Notes: generated by a model not told the origin, from the sequence alone. A stretch of 64,000 bases of DNA from Hymenobacter metallilatus (GCF_003944705.1 NZ_RWIS01000015.1:62001-126000); one strand, 5' to 3'; counted from the first letter of the stretch, positions 8,425 through 18,093 are shown. Numbers and translations: made by a program.

Positions 8425-11400
8425 ATGAGTATACCTCTTCCCTCCACCGTATGGCGTCGGGCATCGGTTATCTGTATCCGACGGTTAACAGCGGCCCTAG
8501 GTATTGGGCTGGCTTGCGCCACCACTGCGCTGGCTCAATTCCCCCGGGTTGAGTCCTTCAAAAACAGCACTACTTCTGGCTCGGGCTTCACCCTGGGCGG
8601 CAACCCCAATACCGCTGTGCTAACGGCGGCCAGCGGCACCGATGCAAATGGCTCGGGCTACCTGCGCCTGACCGACAACGGTGGTAACCAATCGGGCTAC
8701 GCCATCGACAACGCTTCCTTTCCGGCTCCGTCTGGGTTCAGTATTTCGTTTGAATTCTTCTCCTACGGCGGCAACGGCGCCGATGGATTTTCGGTCTTTC
8801 TGATTGATGCCGACAAAACTTCGGCGGCGGCATTTACCAGTGGAGCATCGGGTGGGTCGTTGGGATATGCCCAGAAAACGGTGAATCCGGTCAGCAACGG
8901 CGTACCTAATGGCTACGTGGGCATTGGCATTGATGAATTCGGCAACTTCTCCAACCCGACGGAAGGCCGCGTGGGGGGGCCGGGCCCCCAGCCCGATGCT
9001 GTAACGCTGCGGGGTGCCGGAAACGGCCAGAGCTCCACGGACTATCCTTACCTGGCAGGCAGCGGTACCCTACCCTTCAGCCTGGATGTGGCCACGGCTC
9101 GGGCCCAGCAGGGCAGTGCCGACTTCCGACGGGCTTATATTGATGTGATTCCGCAGTCGAACGGTACCTACCAGATTACGGTGCGCATTCAGCACGGCAA
9201 TGCCGTAACTACGGCGGTTAACCGGGTTACCATTTCTACTCCCCCGGCTAACCTGCGCATTGGTTTTTCGGGCTCTACCGGCGGAAGCAATAATTTCCAT
9301 GAAATCCGAAACCTGGCCATTGTAAAATCTCCTTTCGCCAACGACGATGTGGCCGGCACCGTGTTCAATGTGCCCGTTTCGCTCAATATTCTGAGCAATG
9401 ATGTAGCCCAGGGCAGCAACCTCAATCCGGCCTCAGTAGACCTCGACCCCAGCACCACCACCCTGGATAATACCTACACTGTAGCTGGTCAGGGCACGTT
9501 TACTCTGGGCTCCAACGGCGTTGTAACGTTTACGCCGGTGGCTACTTTTGCAGGTGTTGTAACGGTTCCTTACACGGTAGCCTCCGTGCTGGGCGACCGG
9601 TCCAGTCCGGCTAATATTACCATTATTGTGAAGGGGGCCGACCTGGCTTCCAGCATCAGTGGGCCAACTTCGGCCAGTCCGGGTGCGCAGGTTACCTATA
9701 CAGTGAACACCAGCAACCTGGGCACCGAAACGGCCACCAACGTAGTGCCCACGGTGCAGCTACCGACCGGGCTTGCGGGGGTAGTGGTATCCAGTGGCTC
9801 CTACAACAGCAGCAGTGGGTTGGTTACGTTTGCAACTACGGCCAGCCTGGCCAGCGGGGCCCCAACGGTGGTAAACACTGTACGCTTCACGGCCCCGGCC
9901 TCGGGCTCGGTAACAGCCACCACGGGTGTAAGTACCGCTACCCCTGATCCGGTAGCGGCAAACAATACGGCTACTATTACAACGCTGGTGGAGGGCGTTA
10001 GCAATGCTGCTACCGCCTGCGCCACTCCCGGCAAGGATGGCCCCGGCGCTCTGACCAGCAGCTCAGTGCCCAATACCTATTTCCCGGGCAGCGCTACCAC
10101 CGCGGCCAACGCCACCAGCCTGACGCTGGGGGCGGCTGTGGGTGGCTCAACTCCCATCAGTGCCGGCGACCTGGTGCTGATTCTGCAAACCCAGGGGGCC
10201 GACCTCAATACTGATAACGCCGACACTTACGGAAATGGCACATCAGGGGGCAGTGGAAGCGGCAACATTGGGGGTAGCACCTTTACGGCAGGCTACTATG
10301 AATATGCCATTGCAACCAACTCCGTTCCGCTTTCCGGCGGCACCCTTACCCTGGCCAAAGCCCTGGGCCGTGTATACCAGCGGGTCGATTATACCGATGC
10401 CTCCGCCCCCACCGGGCAGCGGCGCTTTCAGGTAATACGGGTGCCCCAGTATTCGGCCCTCACCGTAACGGGCACTGTAACGGGCACCGCCTGGAACGGT
10501 GAGGCGGGAGGTTTGTTGGTGCTGGATGTAGCCGGGCAAACCACTTTTGCCGGCACTGGCAGCCGGCTGGATATGAGCGGTAAAGGATTCCGGGGCGGAG
10601 CAGCCCGTCAGTACACGGGCAGTTCCGCCTACACAGACGCTGATTTCCGTAACCTGGCCAGCACTACCACCGCTGGCGCACACGGCTCTAAGGGAGAAGG
10701 CCGGGCTGGTACCCCCCGCTATGTATTCAACGGCACTGCCGTGGTGGACACGGGAGTAGAGGGCTACCGAAACGGCAGTGTGGGCCGAGGAGGCCCCGGC
10801 AATGCGGGAGGCGGAGCCACGGACCTCCTGGCTACTACCACCAACGCCGGTGGCGGCGGGGGCGGCGGCGGCGGCAACGATGCCGCTGGCGGCCTGGGAG
10901 GTCGTAATAATGGCTCGACTGATGGTACGGTTCGGGCCGCTGGTGGCGCCGCTTTTGGCGGGTCGCTGGGCCGTTGGTTTCTGGGCGGTGGCGGCGGGGC
11001 CGGTTCTTCGGAAGAAGCTGGCACTCAAAGCAGCGGCGGTGCTGGCGGGGGCATTGTGGTGCTGCGCACCGGCTACCTCAGCGGAACCGGCGAACTGCGC
11101 GCCAGCGGTGGTAACGCACCTACTGCCGGCCAAACCACTACGTACACCAACGGCGGAGGCGGCGGGGGTGCCGGTGGCACCGTGGTACTGTTGGCCACCA
11201 ATACGGGCGGCGTAGCCAACATCACCCTCACGGCAACGGGCGGCATCGGCGGCAATGCTTTCACTGGCTCAGCTACCACGTATGGCCCCGGCGGCGGCGG
11301 CGGCGGCGGCTTCATATTCAGCAACAGCGACCTGGGCACCGAGGTAAATACCGGTGGTGCCCGCGGCAGCACCGGCGCCAATACTGGTACTACCGCCTTT

Positions 11401-12564
11401 GGGGCAGCCAACGGGGGGGCCGGGACACCGGTGCTGAACGTGACGGATGTCGGCTCTACCATTATCGGGGGAGCGGGCCCCTGCCTGCCGGCTCTGTCGG
11501 TGGCTATGGCTACCTCTACCCCAAATGTGCAGCGTACGGGCGGGGCGGGCAGTAGCGTACAACCTGCTACCTTCACCATCACCGTATCCAACACGGGTGG
11601 TCAGGCTACCGGAGTAAAGGTTCTGGCAGCTCTGGCTAACAACATTGTTCGGTATGATGCCGGCTTCACTCCCGTTATTACGGTGCGCGACGCCAGCGGG
11701 ACAACTACTCCGGTAAGCGGGGCTACCCTGCCCAACAACAATGTGAGCCAGGCCGAATTTGGCAACCTGACTATTCCAGGCGGAGCCACGCTCACCATCA
11801 CGTTCCGGACTACGCTAGTAGCATCGGCACAGGACAACGTAGCCTATCAGGCCAACGCCACCGTCACTTACACCGACCCCTTCCGCACAACAGCGGCGGC
11901 TACCGTAACGCCAGGCGGTAACTATGCGGCCACCACGGATGGCAGCCTGGGTGCGGCCGGGGGCAGCAACTATTCGGCCTCCAGCTCTACCAACGAGGAC
12001 GTGACGATTACCCGGCCACTGCCCGTTACGCTTACCAGCTTTGAGGCCAGGGCCGCCGGCCAGGATGCCTTGCTTACCTGGAGCACGGCCCAGGAACTTA
12101 ACAACGACCGGTTTGAAGTTGAAAGAAGCCTCAATGGCGTCGACTTTGAGAAGATAGGTACCGTGAAGGGGCAGGGCACCACGTCGGTGGCTACCGCCTA
12201 CCGCTTTGCCGATGCCGGGGCGGCCCGCCTAAGCTCTAAAATCCTGTACTACCGCCTGCATCAGGTAGATCTGGATGGGCCTGGCATGTACACTATGGTT
12301 CGTGCTGTGCGCTTCGAGCGGGTGAAGGGTACCGCCTCGCTTTACCCCAACCCCCACCAGGGCCGCTTCACCCTTGATCTGCAAGCCCTGCCCACCGGCA
12401 TCTACCAGGTGGAGGTACTTGACCTGGCCGGCCGCCGTGTGTACCAGGCGCAGCTTAGCGGTGGCCAGGAGCATCCCCTGGCTCCCGGCCTGCCTATGGG
12501 CTCCTACGTTGTACGAGTGAGTGGGCAGACAACTATCCTTACGCTTCCCATGGTAAAAAACTAG
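8425..12564 (+). CDS. Very large secreted L-type lectin / DUF11 / glycine-rich protein with T9SS sorting domain
   Basis: 1379 residues. A basic N-terminus and hydrophobic core end at TTALA, a signal peptide of about 37 residues. A legume-lectin-like domain (about 38-292) contains GADGFSVFLIDAD and YVGIGIDEFGNF. A cadherin/VCBS-like segment (FANDDVAGTVFNVPVSLNIL, about 305-400) follows, then a DUF11 repeat (about 405-530), a very Gly-rich region (about 750-1010 with runs of G), and a second DUF11-like stretch (about 1030-1190). The C-terminus (about 1195-1379) ends in LYPNPHQGRF and GRRVYQ, the type A T9SS sorting domain. It should be exported and anchored or released at the cell surface, likely as an adhesin or matrix protein. 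The ligand is unknown. A terminator follows at 12635. Confidence 0.82.
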   Translation: MSIPLPSTVWRRASVICIRRLTAALGIGLACATTALAQFPRVESFKNSTTSGSGFTLGGNPNTAVLTAASGTDANGSGYLRLTDNGGNQSGYAIDNASFPAPSGFSISFEFFSYGGNGADGFSVFLIDADKTSAAAFTSGASGGSLGYAQKTVNPVSNGVPNGYVGIGIDEFGNFSNPTEGRVGGPGPQPDAVTLRGAGNGQSSTDYPYLAGSGTLPFSLDVATARAQQGSADFRRAYIDVIPQSNGTYQITVRIQHGNAVTTAVNRVTISTPPANLRIGFSGSTGGSNNFHEIRNLAIVKSPFANDDVAGTVFNVPVSLNILSNDVAQGSNLNPASVDLDPSTTTLDNTYTVAGQGTFTLGSNGVVTFTPVATFAGVVTVPYTVASVLGDRSSPANITIIVKGADLASSISGPTSASPGAQVTYTVNTSNLGTETATNVVPTVQLPTGLAGVVVSSGSYNSSSGLVTFATTASLASGAPTVVNTVRFTAPASGSVTATTGVSTATPDPVAANNTATITTLVEGVSNAATACATPGKDGPGALTSSSVPNTYFPGSATTAANATSLTLGAAVGGSTPISAGDLVLILQTQGADLNTDNADTYGNGTSGGSGSGNIGGSTFTAGYYEYAIATNSVPLSGGTLTLAKALGRVYQRVDYTDASAPTGQRRFQVIRVPQYSALTVTGTVTGTAWNGEAGGLLVLDVAGQTTFAGTGSRLDMSGKGFRGGAARQYTGSSAYTDADFRNLASTTTAGAHGSKGEGRAGTPRYVFNGTAVVDTGVEGYRNGSVGRGGPGNAGGGATDLLATTTNAGGGGGGGGGNDAAGGLGGRNNGSTDGTVRAAGGAAFGGSLGRWFLGGGGGAGSSEEAGTQSSGGAGGGIVVLRTGYLSGTGELRASGGNAPTAGQTTTYTNGGGGGGAGGTVVLLATNTGGVANITLTATGGIGGNAFTGSATTYGPGGGGGGGFIFSNSDLGTEVNTGGARGSTGANTGTTAFGAANGGAGTPVLNVTDVGSTIIGGAGPCLPALSVAMATSTPNVQRTGGAGSSVQPATFTITVSNTGGQATGVKVLAALANNIVRYDAGFTPVITVRDASGTTTPVSGATLPNNNVSQAEFGNLTIPGGATLTITFRTTLVASAQDNVAYQANATVTYTDPFRTTAAATVTPGGNYAATTDGSLGAAGGSNYSASSSTNEDVTITRPLPVTLTSFEARAAGQDALLTWSTAQELNNDRFEVERSLNGVDFEKIGTVKGQGTTSVATAYRFADAGAARLSSKILYYRLHQVDLDGPGMYTMVRAVRFERVKGTASLYPNPHQGRFTLDLQALPTGIYQVEVLDLAGRRVYQAQLSGGQEHPLAPGLPMGSYVVRVSGQTTILTLPMVKN

Positions 12565-12634
12565 GCCACTCCAGCCGTTCATTGTCCACAACGGGCCTTG
12601 ATTTGCCGGTGTTTGTTTCATATTCCTGTTAACC

Positions 12635-12667
12635 AAGAGCCCCGCCGGGTTGTCCGGCGGGGCTCTT
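12635..12667. terminator. Bidirectional intrinsic terminator
   Basis: A GC-rich perfect stem, AAGAGCCCCGCCGG with CCGGCGGGGCTCTT, and a short loop. It lies between two convergent genes and can serve both. Confidence 0.85.
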
Positions 12668-12724
12668 TGCGGTTGAGGCTGTACGGTAAGAATGAAAGTA
12701 ACCCGTACGGGCTTCTCGTGGCGG

Positions 12725-14596
12725 CTACTGGGCTATGAGACGGGTAGTCAGGCGGCTTCCGGCCAGCTCTACTGACAGCATGTACACGCCCGGCGCTACG
12801 TCCGCCAGCGGTACTACCGCCTGATTCACACCGGTTCGTATCAGCACCGCACGGGTCAGTACTCGGCGGCCCAGCATATCGGTCAGGAACAGGGTGCCGG
12901 GTCCCGTGCTGCGGGCTTCAAACGAAACGGTAGCAGCCTCCTGGGCTGGGTTGGGCACCACCGAGAAACCGGTAGCGGCCAGTACTGCGGGCTGAGTTGC
13001 CAGCACCAGGTTCAGGTCGCGGGCACCGCGCAGCACCTGTCCCCGAATTTCGCCACCGGGGTTGGCGGCCGTGTGCAGGTTCACGTACACACTGTCGCGG
13101 CGGAACTGCAGGGCCCGGCGGGCCGTGAAAGGGCGGGTATCGTTGGGGGCAGCATTTGTAGCCAGCCAGTAGCCTTCCGCCGCGTTGGAGGCCGAATTGA
13201 AGAACGGCATCAAATCAAACACCACTGGTCCGGCCTGGGTGCGCAACCCGGTGTGGAAGTGCCCCATGGTGGCCGGACCGCTCAGCCCGCCCCAGGAAAT
13301 AGTGAAGTGTACATTGCTTTGGTTGCGGTCCATGCTTACGAAACCGGCACCGTAGCCGGTGGTTACCACGGGCGTGGGCCGCTCCTGGTTGCCGCTCAGG
13401 GCCAGCACGTAGCCTTCCCGCGCCAACCGATACACCTGCCCCCGCACCTCGCCGCTTGGCCGGGCGGCCGTGGCCAGCACCATGTTCACGCCGCCTTGCA
13501 GAAACAGATTAACGGCTGCGGTTGAAAGATTGGTTAGCCGAACCGAAAAGGCGCTGGGTGTACCGGCCGGCAACGTCACCGTTACCAGCGGGGTAGCGGG
13601 GTTGGCCTGGCCGGCATCGGCCTGAAACAGGGAAAAGGCCGTGGCATCTCCGCTCAGGCCGGTGTGGCTCACAAATATCTGGAGTGTATCGAGGGTGGTG
13701 TTCAGGCGCAGAAAGGATACGGCCCGGGCGGTAGTCGTTACGGCGGGCACCATCTGGGCCCCGTCGAGGCGGGCATCGTGGCTGAGGTAGCGGGCCTCAC
13801 GGATTAGCTGCCCCCGGATTTCGCCGCCGGGGTTGGCGGCCGTATGCACGTTGATGTAGATCTGACCGGCTAACATAGCCGTTACAATGGCTGGAGTTGG
13901 GGTCACTTCGCCTTCAATCACGTTGCCACTTATATAAGGCATCAGGTCCAGCACCACCGGGCCCGCCACGCCCGTGGCTCCCTGGTGAAAATGCGCCATG
14001 GTAATGGGGCCGCTCAGCCCGCTCACTACCACCCGGAACGCCAGCCGCCCCTGGTTCTGGGACAGATTAAACGTGCCTATGCCCGTTCCATTGGTGGTTA
14101 CCGGTGGCACTTCCTGCGTGCCCGACAGCGCCGCCACGAATTCTTCATCTTTTTCCAGCTCAATCTGCCCCCGGATTTCGCCGCCGGGGTTAGCGGCCGT
14201 GTGCACATTAATGTAGTAGCCACCGCGCAGGTAGCGGTCCAGCTTGGCCCGGTCCAGGTTGGCACCCGTCAGAAAGCCCTGAATCCGGTTACCCCGCACA
14301 AAAGGCATCAGGTCAGTAACAACCGGCCCAGCCACTCCACGAAAGCCATTGTGCACGTGGGCCATGGTTACGGGTCCACTCAGGCCGCTGAAGGAGCCGG
14401 AAATAAAGAGCGTATCCTTGCCGGCATTGAGCGTGAAGCTTACCGCGCCCCTGGCAGTAGTCGTTACGGCCGGTACCTCCTGGTCGCCCCCCAACGAGGC
14501 CCCCAGCAGCAGATGAGGCCGCAAATGGTCGGCATACACGGCGGAGCTCCACATCCAGAGCAGGCAAACCAGTACTCGCGTAAACAGCTGTTTCAT
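12725..14596 (-). CDS. Four-CHRD-domain secreted protein with T9SS-type C-terminus
   Basis: 623 residues. The signal peptide ends near AVYA. Four CHRD (chordin-like) repeats begin at about 33, 155, 275 and 395. Repeats 1, 2 and 4 carry the markers EVPAV/EVPPV, FSGLSGP, TMAHVH or TMAHFH, and VNVHTAANPGGEIRGQ-like endings. Repeat 3 has lost the His-rich MAH.H segment (it reads AFSLFQADAG). The tail (VVPNPAQEAATVSF, then GRRVLT) is a type IX secretion sorting domain. CHRD proteins in bacteria are extracellular, with poorly known function. Together with the lectin-like protein it forms a convergent pair of surface proteins. Confidence 0.82.
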   Translation of the reverse strand: MKQLFTRVLVCLLWMWSSAVYADHLRPHLLLGASLGGDQEVPAVTTTARGAVSFTLNAGKDTLFISGSFSGLSGPVTMAHVHNGFRGVAGPVVTDLMPFVRGNRIQGFLTGANLDRAKLDRYLRGGYYINVHTAANPGGEIRGQIELEKDEEFVAALSGTQEVPPVTTNGTGIGTFNLSQNQGRLAFRVVVSGLSGPITMAHFHQGATGVAGPVVLDLMPYISGNVIEGEVTPTPAIVTAMLAGQIYINVHTAANPGGEIRGQLIREARYLSHDARLDGAQMVPAVTTTARAVSFLRLNTTLDTLQIFVSHTGLSGDATAFSLFQADAGQANPATPLVTVTLPAGTPSAFSVRLTNLSTAAVNLFLQGGVNMVLATAARPSGEVRGQVYRLAREGYVLALSGNQERPTPVVTTGYGAGFVSMDRNQSNVHFTISWGGLSGPATMGHFHTGLRTQAGPVVFDLMPFFNSASNAAEGYWLATNAAPNDTRPFTARRALQFRRDSVYVNLHTAANPGGEIRGQVLRGARDLNLVLATQPAVLAATGFSVVPNPAQEAATVSFEARSTGPGTLFLTDMLGRRVLTRAVLIRTGVNQAVVPLADVAPGVYMLSVELAGSRLTTRLIAQ

Positions 14597-14724
14597 GGTG
14601 GTAGAATGAAGGATATAAGGAATGAAAAAGAAAAAATTTCAATGTTACTTTCCTTATACCTACCACATTAGCCCGTATAGGTTTCGTGTAATATTCGGGC
14701 CTTGGCCGTTTTCCCCCAAACGCC

Positions 14725-14759
14725 AACGCGCCCGGCAGCTACAGCTACCGGGCGCGTTG
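14725..14759. terminator. Intrinsic terminator downstream of ffh
   Basis: The stem AACGCGCCCGG / CCGGGCGCGTT encloses a 12-base loop. It lies just past the ffh stop in the minus-strand direction. Confidence 0.75.
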
Positions 14760-14801
14760 CACCAACGGCCCCGTTCAAATCCGGCCGTTTATGTCCGTAG
14801 T

Positions 14802-16151
14802 TTAGCGCAGGGGGCCTTTCATACCCATCATGCGGGCCATCTGCTGCATTCCGCCTTTGGTCTGGCTCATCTTGTTCATGGTGCGCATTACTTTGCGCAT
14901 ATCCTCAAACTGCTTCATCAAATTGTTTACCTGCTGAATATCAGTGCCGGAGCCCTTGGCGAGGCGGCGGCGGCGGCTACCGTTCAGCAGCTCGGGCTGG
15001 GCCCGCTCCTTGGGCGTCATGCTCTTGATGATGGCCTCAATGGGCTTGAAGGCGTCGTCGTCAATTTCTACGTCCTTCATGGCCTTACCCATGCCCGGAA
15101 TCATACCCACCAGGTCCTTAAGGTTGCCCATCTTCTTGATCTGCTCCAGCTGGGAGAGGAAGTCATCGAAGTTGAACTGGTTTTTGCGAATCTTCTGGTT
15201 GATGCGCTTGGCCTCTTCCTCGTCGAACTGCTGCTGGGCCCGCTCTACCAGACTGATGACGTCGCCCATGCCCAGGATGCGCTGGGCCATCCGGTCGGGG
15301 TAGAACATGTCCAGGGCCTCCATCTTCTCGCCCGTGGAGATAAACTTGATGGGTTTTTCCACCACGGCCCGGATGCTCAGCGCCGCCCCACCGCGGGAGT
15401 CGCCGTCGAGCTTGGTGAGCACCACACCGTCAAAGTTCAGCCGGTCGTTGAAGGTCTTGGCGGTATTCACGGCGTCCTGGCCGGTCATGGAGTCCACCAC
15501 AAACAGGGTTTCGGCGGGGTTAATGGCCCGCTTCACCTGCTCGATTTCGGCCATCATCTGCTCATCCACGGCCAGGCGGCCGGCGGTGTCGATGATGACG
15601 ACTTTCTTGTTGTTCTTCCGCGCAAACTCAATGGCGTTCTGCGAAATCTGCACCGGGTTTTTGTTATCCGGTTCCGAGTACACCTCCACGCCTACCTGCT
15701 CACCCAGCACCTTCAGCTGGTCGATGGCGGCGGGGCGGTATACGTCGCAGGCCACCAGCAGCACATTCCGGCCCTGCTTTTTGAGGTAGGCAGCCAGCTT
15801 GCCGGCGAAGGTGGTTTTGCCCGACCCCTGCAAACCCGACAGCAGCACCACGGCCGGGTCGCCTTTGATTTGAATGTCCTGCTTTTCGCCGCCCATGAGC
15901 TGGGTCAGCTCATCATACACGATTTTGGTCATCAGCTGGCCCGGCGACACGCTGATGAGCACGTCGCGGCCCATGGCCTCCTCCTTAATCTTGTCGGTTA
16001 CTTCCTTGGCCACCTTGTAGTTCACGTCGGCATCCACCAGGGCCCGGCGGATTTCCTTCACGGTAGCCGCTACGTTGATTTCGGTGATGGAGCCCTGGCC
16101 TTTGAGGGTTTTGAAGGCGCGGTCGAGCTTGGTACTGAGGTTATCGAACAT
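14802..16151 (-). CDS. ffh: Signal recognition particle protein Ffh
   Basis: 449 residues, normal length. The N domain (1-85) is followed by the GTPase G domain with the P-loop GLQGSGKTT, DVYRPAAIDQL, DTAGR and TKLDGD. The Met-rich M domain starts near 325 and holds MGNLKDLVGMIPGMGKAMK, SMTPKER and the RNA-binding GSRRRRLAKGSG; it ends in a Met-rich tail. It binds signal sequences at the ribosome together with the small SRP RNA, whose gene is also in this window at 59.8 kb, and docks with FtsY. The ATG at 16151 fits the conserved start MFDNLSTKL. Confidence 0.97.
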   Translation of the reverse strand: MFDNLSTKLDRAFKTLKGQGSITEINVAATVKEIRRALVDADVNYKVAKEVTDKIKEEAMGRDVLISVSPGQLMTKIVYDELTQLMGGEKQDIQIKGDPAVVLLSGLQGSGKTTFAGKLAAYLKKQGRNVLLVACDVYRPAAIDQLKVLGEQVGVEVYSEPDNKNPVQISQNAIEFARKNNKKVVIIDTAGRLAVDEQMMAEIEQVKRAINPAETLFVVDSMTGQDAVNTAKTFNDRLNFDGVVLTKLDGDSRGGAALSIRAVVEKPIKFISTGEKMEALDMFYPDRMAQRILGMGDVISLVERAQQQFDEEEAKRINQKIRKNQFNFDDFLSQLEQIKKMGNLKDLVGMIPGMGKAMKDVEIDDDAFKPIEAIIKSMTPKERAQPELLNGSRRRRLAKGSGTDIQQVNNLMKQFEDMRKVMRTMNKMSQTKGGMQQMARMMGMKGPLR

Positions 16152-16225
16152 GAATCACTGATTTTGCTACGCAGAACTTCGTTTGCGCTGATTTTTTGAT
16201 TTCGCTGATTTCGGTTAGGAAGGTC

Positions 16226-16609
16226 TTAGGAGGCTTTGCGGAGCACAATGTCCTCGAGCACCGACAAACGGCGGAGTACGTCGGGGTCGGTGCTAGGGCG
16301 GGCTTCCAAGCGCTCCAGCCGCTGGTCGATGTGCTGCACGTCGGTGCGCAACTCACTCACTTCTTCCTTTACGCCGTCTATCTTTTTCTCCACGCGGATG
16401 AATCCGTCGGCTACAGCTTCGGCAAAGCGGTTAAAGATGGCTTCAAAGCGGGCGTCGGACTGCTCCATGCGCTGCTCCATTCTCTCGCCCATTTGCTCTA
16501 CAACGGTAGTTAGCCGGGCAAGGTCCTTTTTATTCTCCTCGGTCTGCCGGTCCACGGCGCGGAGGACGTCGCCCATCAGGGACAGTAGGTCGGTGTAATC
16601 GGCAGCCAT
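16226..16609 (-). CDS. Coiled-coil hypothetical protein
   Basis: 127 residues from the ATG at 16609. After a short N-terminus (MAADYTDLLSLM) the protein is almost wholly charged heptad-like helix (TEENKKDLARLTTVVEQM, later VEKKIDGVKEEVSELRTDVQ and HIDQRLERLEAR). It resembles small helical DUF-type proteins and the stalks of trimeric coiled coils. No catalytic motif, signal peptide or membrane helix is seen. The frame opens from a TTG at 16648, but a TACTTTTG promoter element overlaps that codon, which favours 16609. Function unknown. Confidence 0.6.
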   Translation of the reverse strand: MAADYTDLLSLMGDVLRAVDRQTEENKKDLARLTTVVEQMGERMEQRMEQSDARFEAIFNRFAEAVADGFIRVEKKIDGVKEEVSELRTDVQHIDQRLERLEARPSTDPDVLRRLSVLEDIVLRKAS

Positions 16610-16645
16610 AGCGGAGTATACGGGAGAGTAACCGGGTTCAGCCTC

Positions 16646-16653
16646 CAAAAGTA
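16646..16653 (-). promoter_or_regulatory. -7 promoter element (TACTTTTG)
   Basis: An exact TAnnTTTG match reading leftward. It sits 37 bases before the coiled-coil gene's ATG at 16609 and overlaps the alternative TTG start, so it helps decide the start. Confidence 0.55.
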
Positions 16654-16683
16654 ACCAGAAAACCCCGAAAGGCCACGGGTGCG

Positions 16684-16691
16684 TACCTTCG
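16684..16691 (+). promoter_or_regulatory. -7 promoter element (TACCTTCG)
   Basis: One mismatch to TAnnTTTG, 11 bases before the ATG of the glycosyltransferase at 16703. The transcript would have almost no leader. Confidence 0.45.
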
Positions 16692-16702
16692 CGGCTTCAC
16701 TG

Positions 16703-18034
16703 ATGCTTTTTCTGCCCGTGCCCGAGTCTGTTGCCCGCCCTTTGCGTTTGCTGGTGATTACCTACTACTGGCCGCCCTCGGGCGGGGCCGGGGTGCAGCG
16801 CAGCCTCAAATTCGTAAAGCACCTGCCGCAGCTCGGCGTCGAGCCCACCGTAGTTACCGTGGACCCCGCCCAGGCCGCCTACCCGGTCCTCGACGATTCG
16901 CTGGCCGCCGATGTACCCGCCGGGGTACGGGTGATTCGGACCGGCACCTTCGAGCCCTTCGACAGCTACAAGCGGCTCACGGGCAAGCAGGTACCGTACG
17001 GCGGCTTTGTGGGGGAAAGCAAGACGAGCCGGGTGCAGCAGCTGTTCAAATTTGTGCGCGGCAACCTGTTCATTCCCGATGCCCGCCGGGGCTGGAACCG
17101 CTTCGTGCTGGACGCCGTGGCCGGGCTGCTGGCCGCCGGCGAGCAGTTCGACGCCGTGCTGACCTCCTCCCCGCCCCATTCCACCCAGCTCATCGGGCTG
17201 GAACTGAAGCGCCGCTTCGGCCTGCGCTGGCTAGCCGATATGCGCGACCCGTGGACGGATATCTACTACTATAAGGAGCTAAATCACCTGCCCCTGGCCC
17301 GCTGGCTGGATGCCCGCTACGAGCGGCAGGTGCTGGAGCAGGCCGATGCCGTGCTGGTCACCAGCCCCCACACCAAGCGGCTGTTTCTGGGCAAGTCCGC
17401 TAAGATTGACCCGGCGAAAATCCACGTCCTGCCCAACGGCTATGACGAAGACGACTTCCAGGAGCCCAGCCAGCCGCCTCAGCACGAACTGCTCATCACC
17501 CACACCGGCACCATCTCCGAAACTTACCACATCGAGCTGCTGCTGAGCGCCTGCGCCGAGTGCCGCCGCCGCCACCCCGACGTGCCGCTGCGGCTGCGCT
17601 TCGTGGGCAAGGCGTCCGAGGGTATTCAGCGCCAGGCCCGGGAGGCGGGTTTGCAGGAGGCGGCGGAGTTCATCCCGTTCGTGCCCCACGACGAGTCGGT
17701 GCAGTACCTGCTGCGGAGTACGGTGCTGCTGATGGCTATACCGGACGTGGCCAACAACCGGGGCATTCTGCCGGGCAAGGTGTTCGAGTACCTGGCTACC
17801 AGCAAGCCCATCCTGTGCGTAGGCCCCGCCGGCTCCGACGCCGACGAGCTACTGCAAGCCTGCGGGGCCGGCCGCGCCCTCCCCTACGACGCCTACGCCC
17901 AGATGCTGGAAACCCTGGAAACCCTGGCCGCTCAGTGGCGCATCAACCCCAACCTGGATCTGCCCGGCGGCCACCCCGAACGATACTCACGCCGACATTT
18001 GACGGGAGAGTTGGCAGAGCTGGTGCGGAAGTAG
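16703..18034 (+). CDS. Glycosyltransferase, GT-B fold (family 4-like)
   Basis: 443 residues from the ATG at 16703. An earlier GTG at 16679 falls before or within the promoter element. The N-terminus reads LRLLVITYYWPPSGGAGVQR, the classic entry of GT4-like transferases with a Gly-rich acceptor loop. Mid-protein DMRDPWTD and VTSPHTKRLF are followed by HTGTISETYHIELLL and a C-terminal nucleotide-sugar half with ILPGKVFEYLATSKPIL. It should act at the cytoplasmic membrane in glycan assembly and stands at the left end of the surface-glycan region. Donor and acceptor are not predictable from sequence alone. A strong hairpin terminator follows. Confidence 0.85.
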   Translation: MLFLPVPESVARPLRLLVITYYWPPSGGAGVQRSLKFVKHLPQLGVEPTVVTVDPAQAAYPVLDDSLAADVPAGVRVIRTGTFEPFDSYKRLTGKQVPYGGFVGESKTSRVQQLFKFVRGNLFIPDARRGWNRFVLDAVAGLLAAGEQFDAVLTSSPPHSTQLIGLELKRRFGLRWLADMRDPWTDIYYYKELNHLPLARWLDARYERQVLEQADAVLVTSPHTKRLFLGKSAKIDPAKIHVLPNGYDEDDFQEPSQPPQHELLITHTGTISETYHIELLLSACAECRRRHPDVPLRLRFVGKASEGIQRQAREAGLQEAAEFIPFVPHDESVQYLLRSTVLLMAIPDVANNRGILPGKVFEYLATSKPILCVGPAGSDADELLQACGAGRALPYDAYAQMLETLETLAAQWRINPNLDLPGGHPERYSRRHLTGELAELVRK

Positions 18035-18054
18035 TTGAGGCAGGAGCCATACCA

Positions 18055-18093
18055 GAACGTGTACCCCGAAGCTGTGCTTCGGGGTACACGTTC
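18055..18093. terminator. Strong bidirectional intrinsic terminator
   Basis: An 18-bp perfect stem (GAACGTGTACCCCGAAGC on the left) with a 3-base loop, between the convergent glycosyltransferase and FkbH-like genes. Confidence 0.85.

Noticed and set aside
10840-11310. Dense GGC/GGT runs that look like a tandem DNA repeat
   Set aside because: They are Gly codons of the secreted protein's glycine-rich sector, with irregular spacing and intact frame.
14622-16199. A 525-residue open frame opposite ffh
   Set aside because: It is an antisense shadow: Leu/His/Val-rich with no domain, while the minus strand encodes unmistakable Ffh.
16152-16225. GCTGATTT/CGCTGATTT runs before ffh as a tandem operator
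   Set aside because: Similar loose runs occur at 59640-59680 and look like low-complexity intergenic sequence; no symmetry or fixed spacing.
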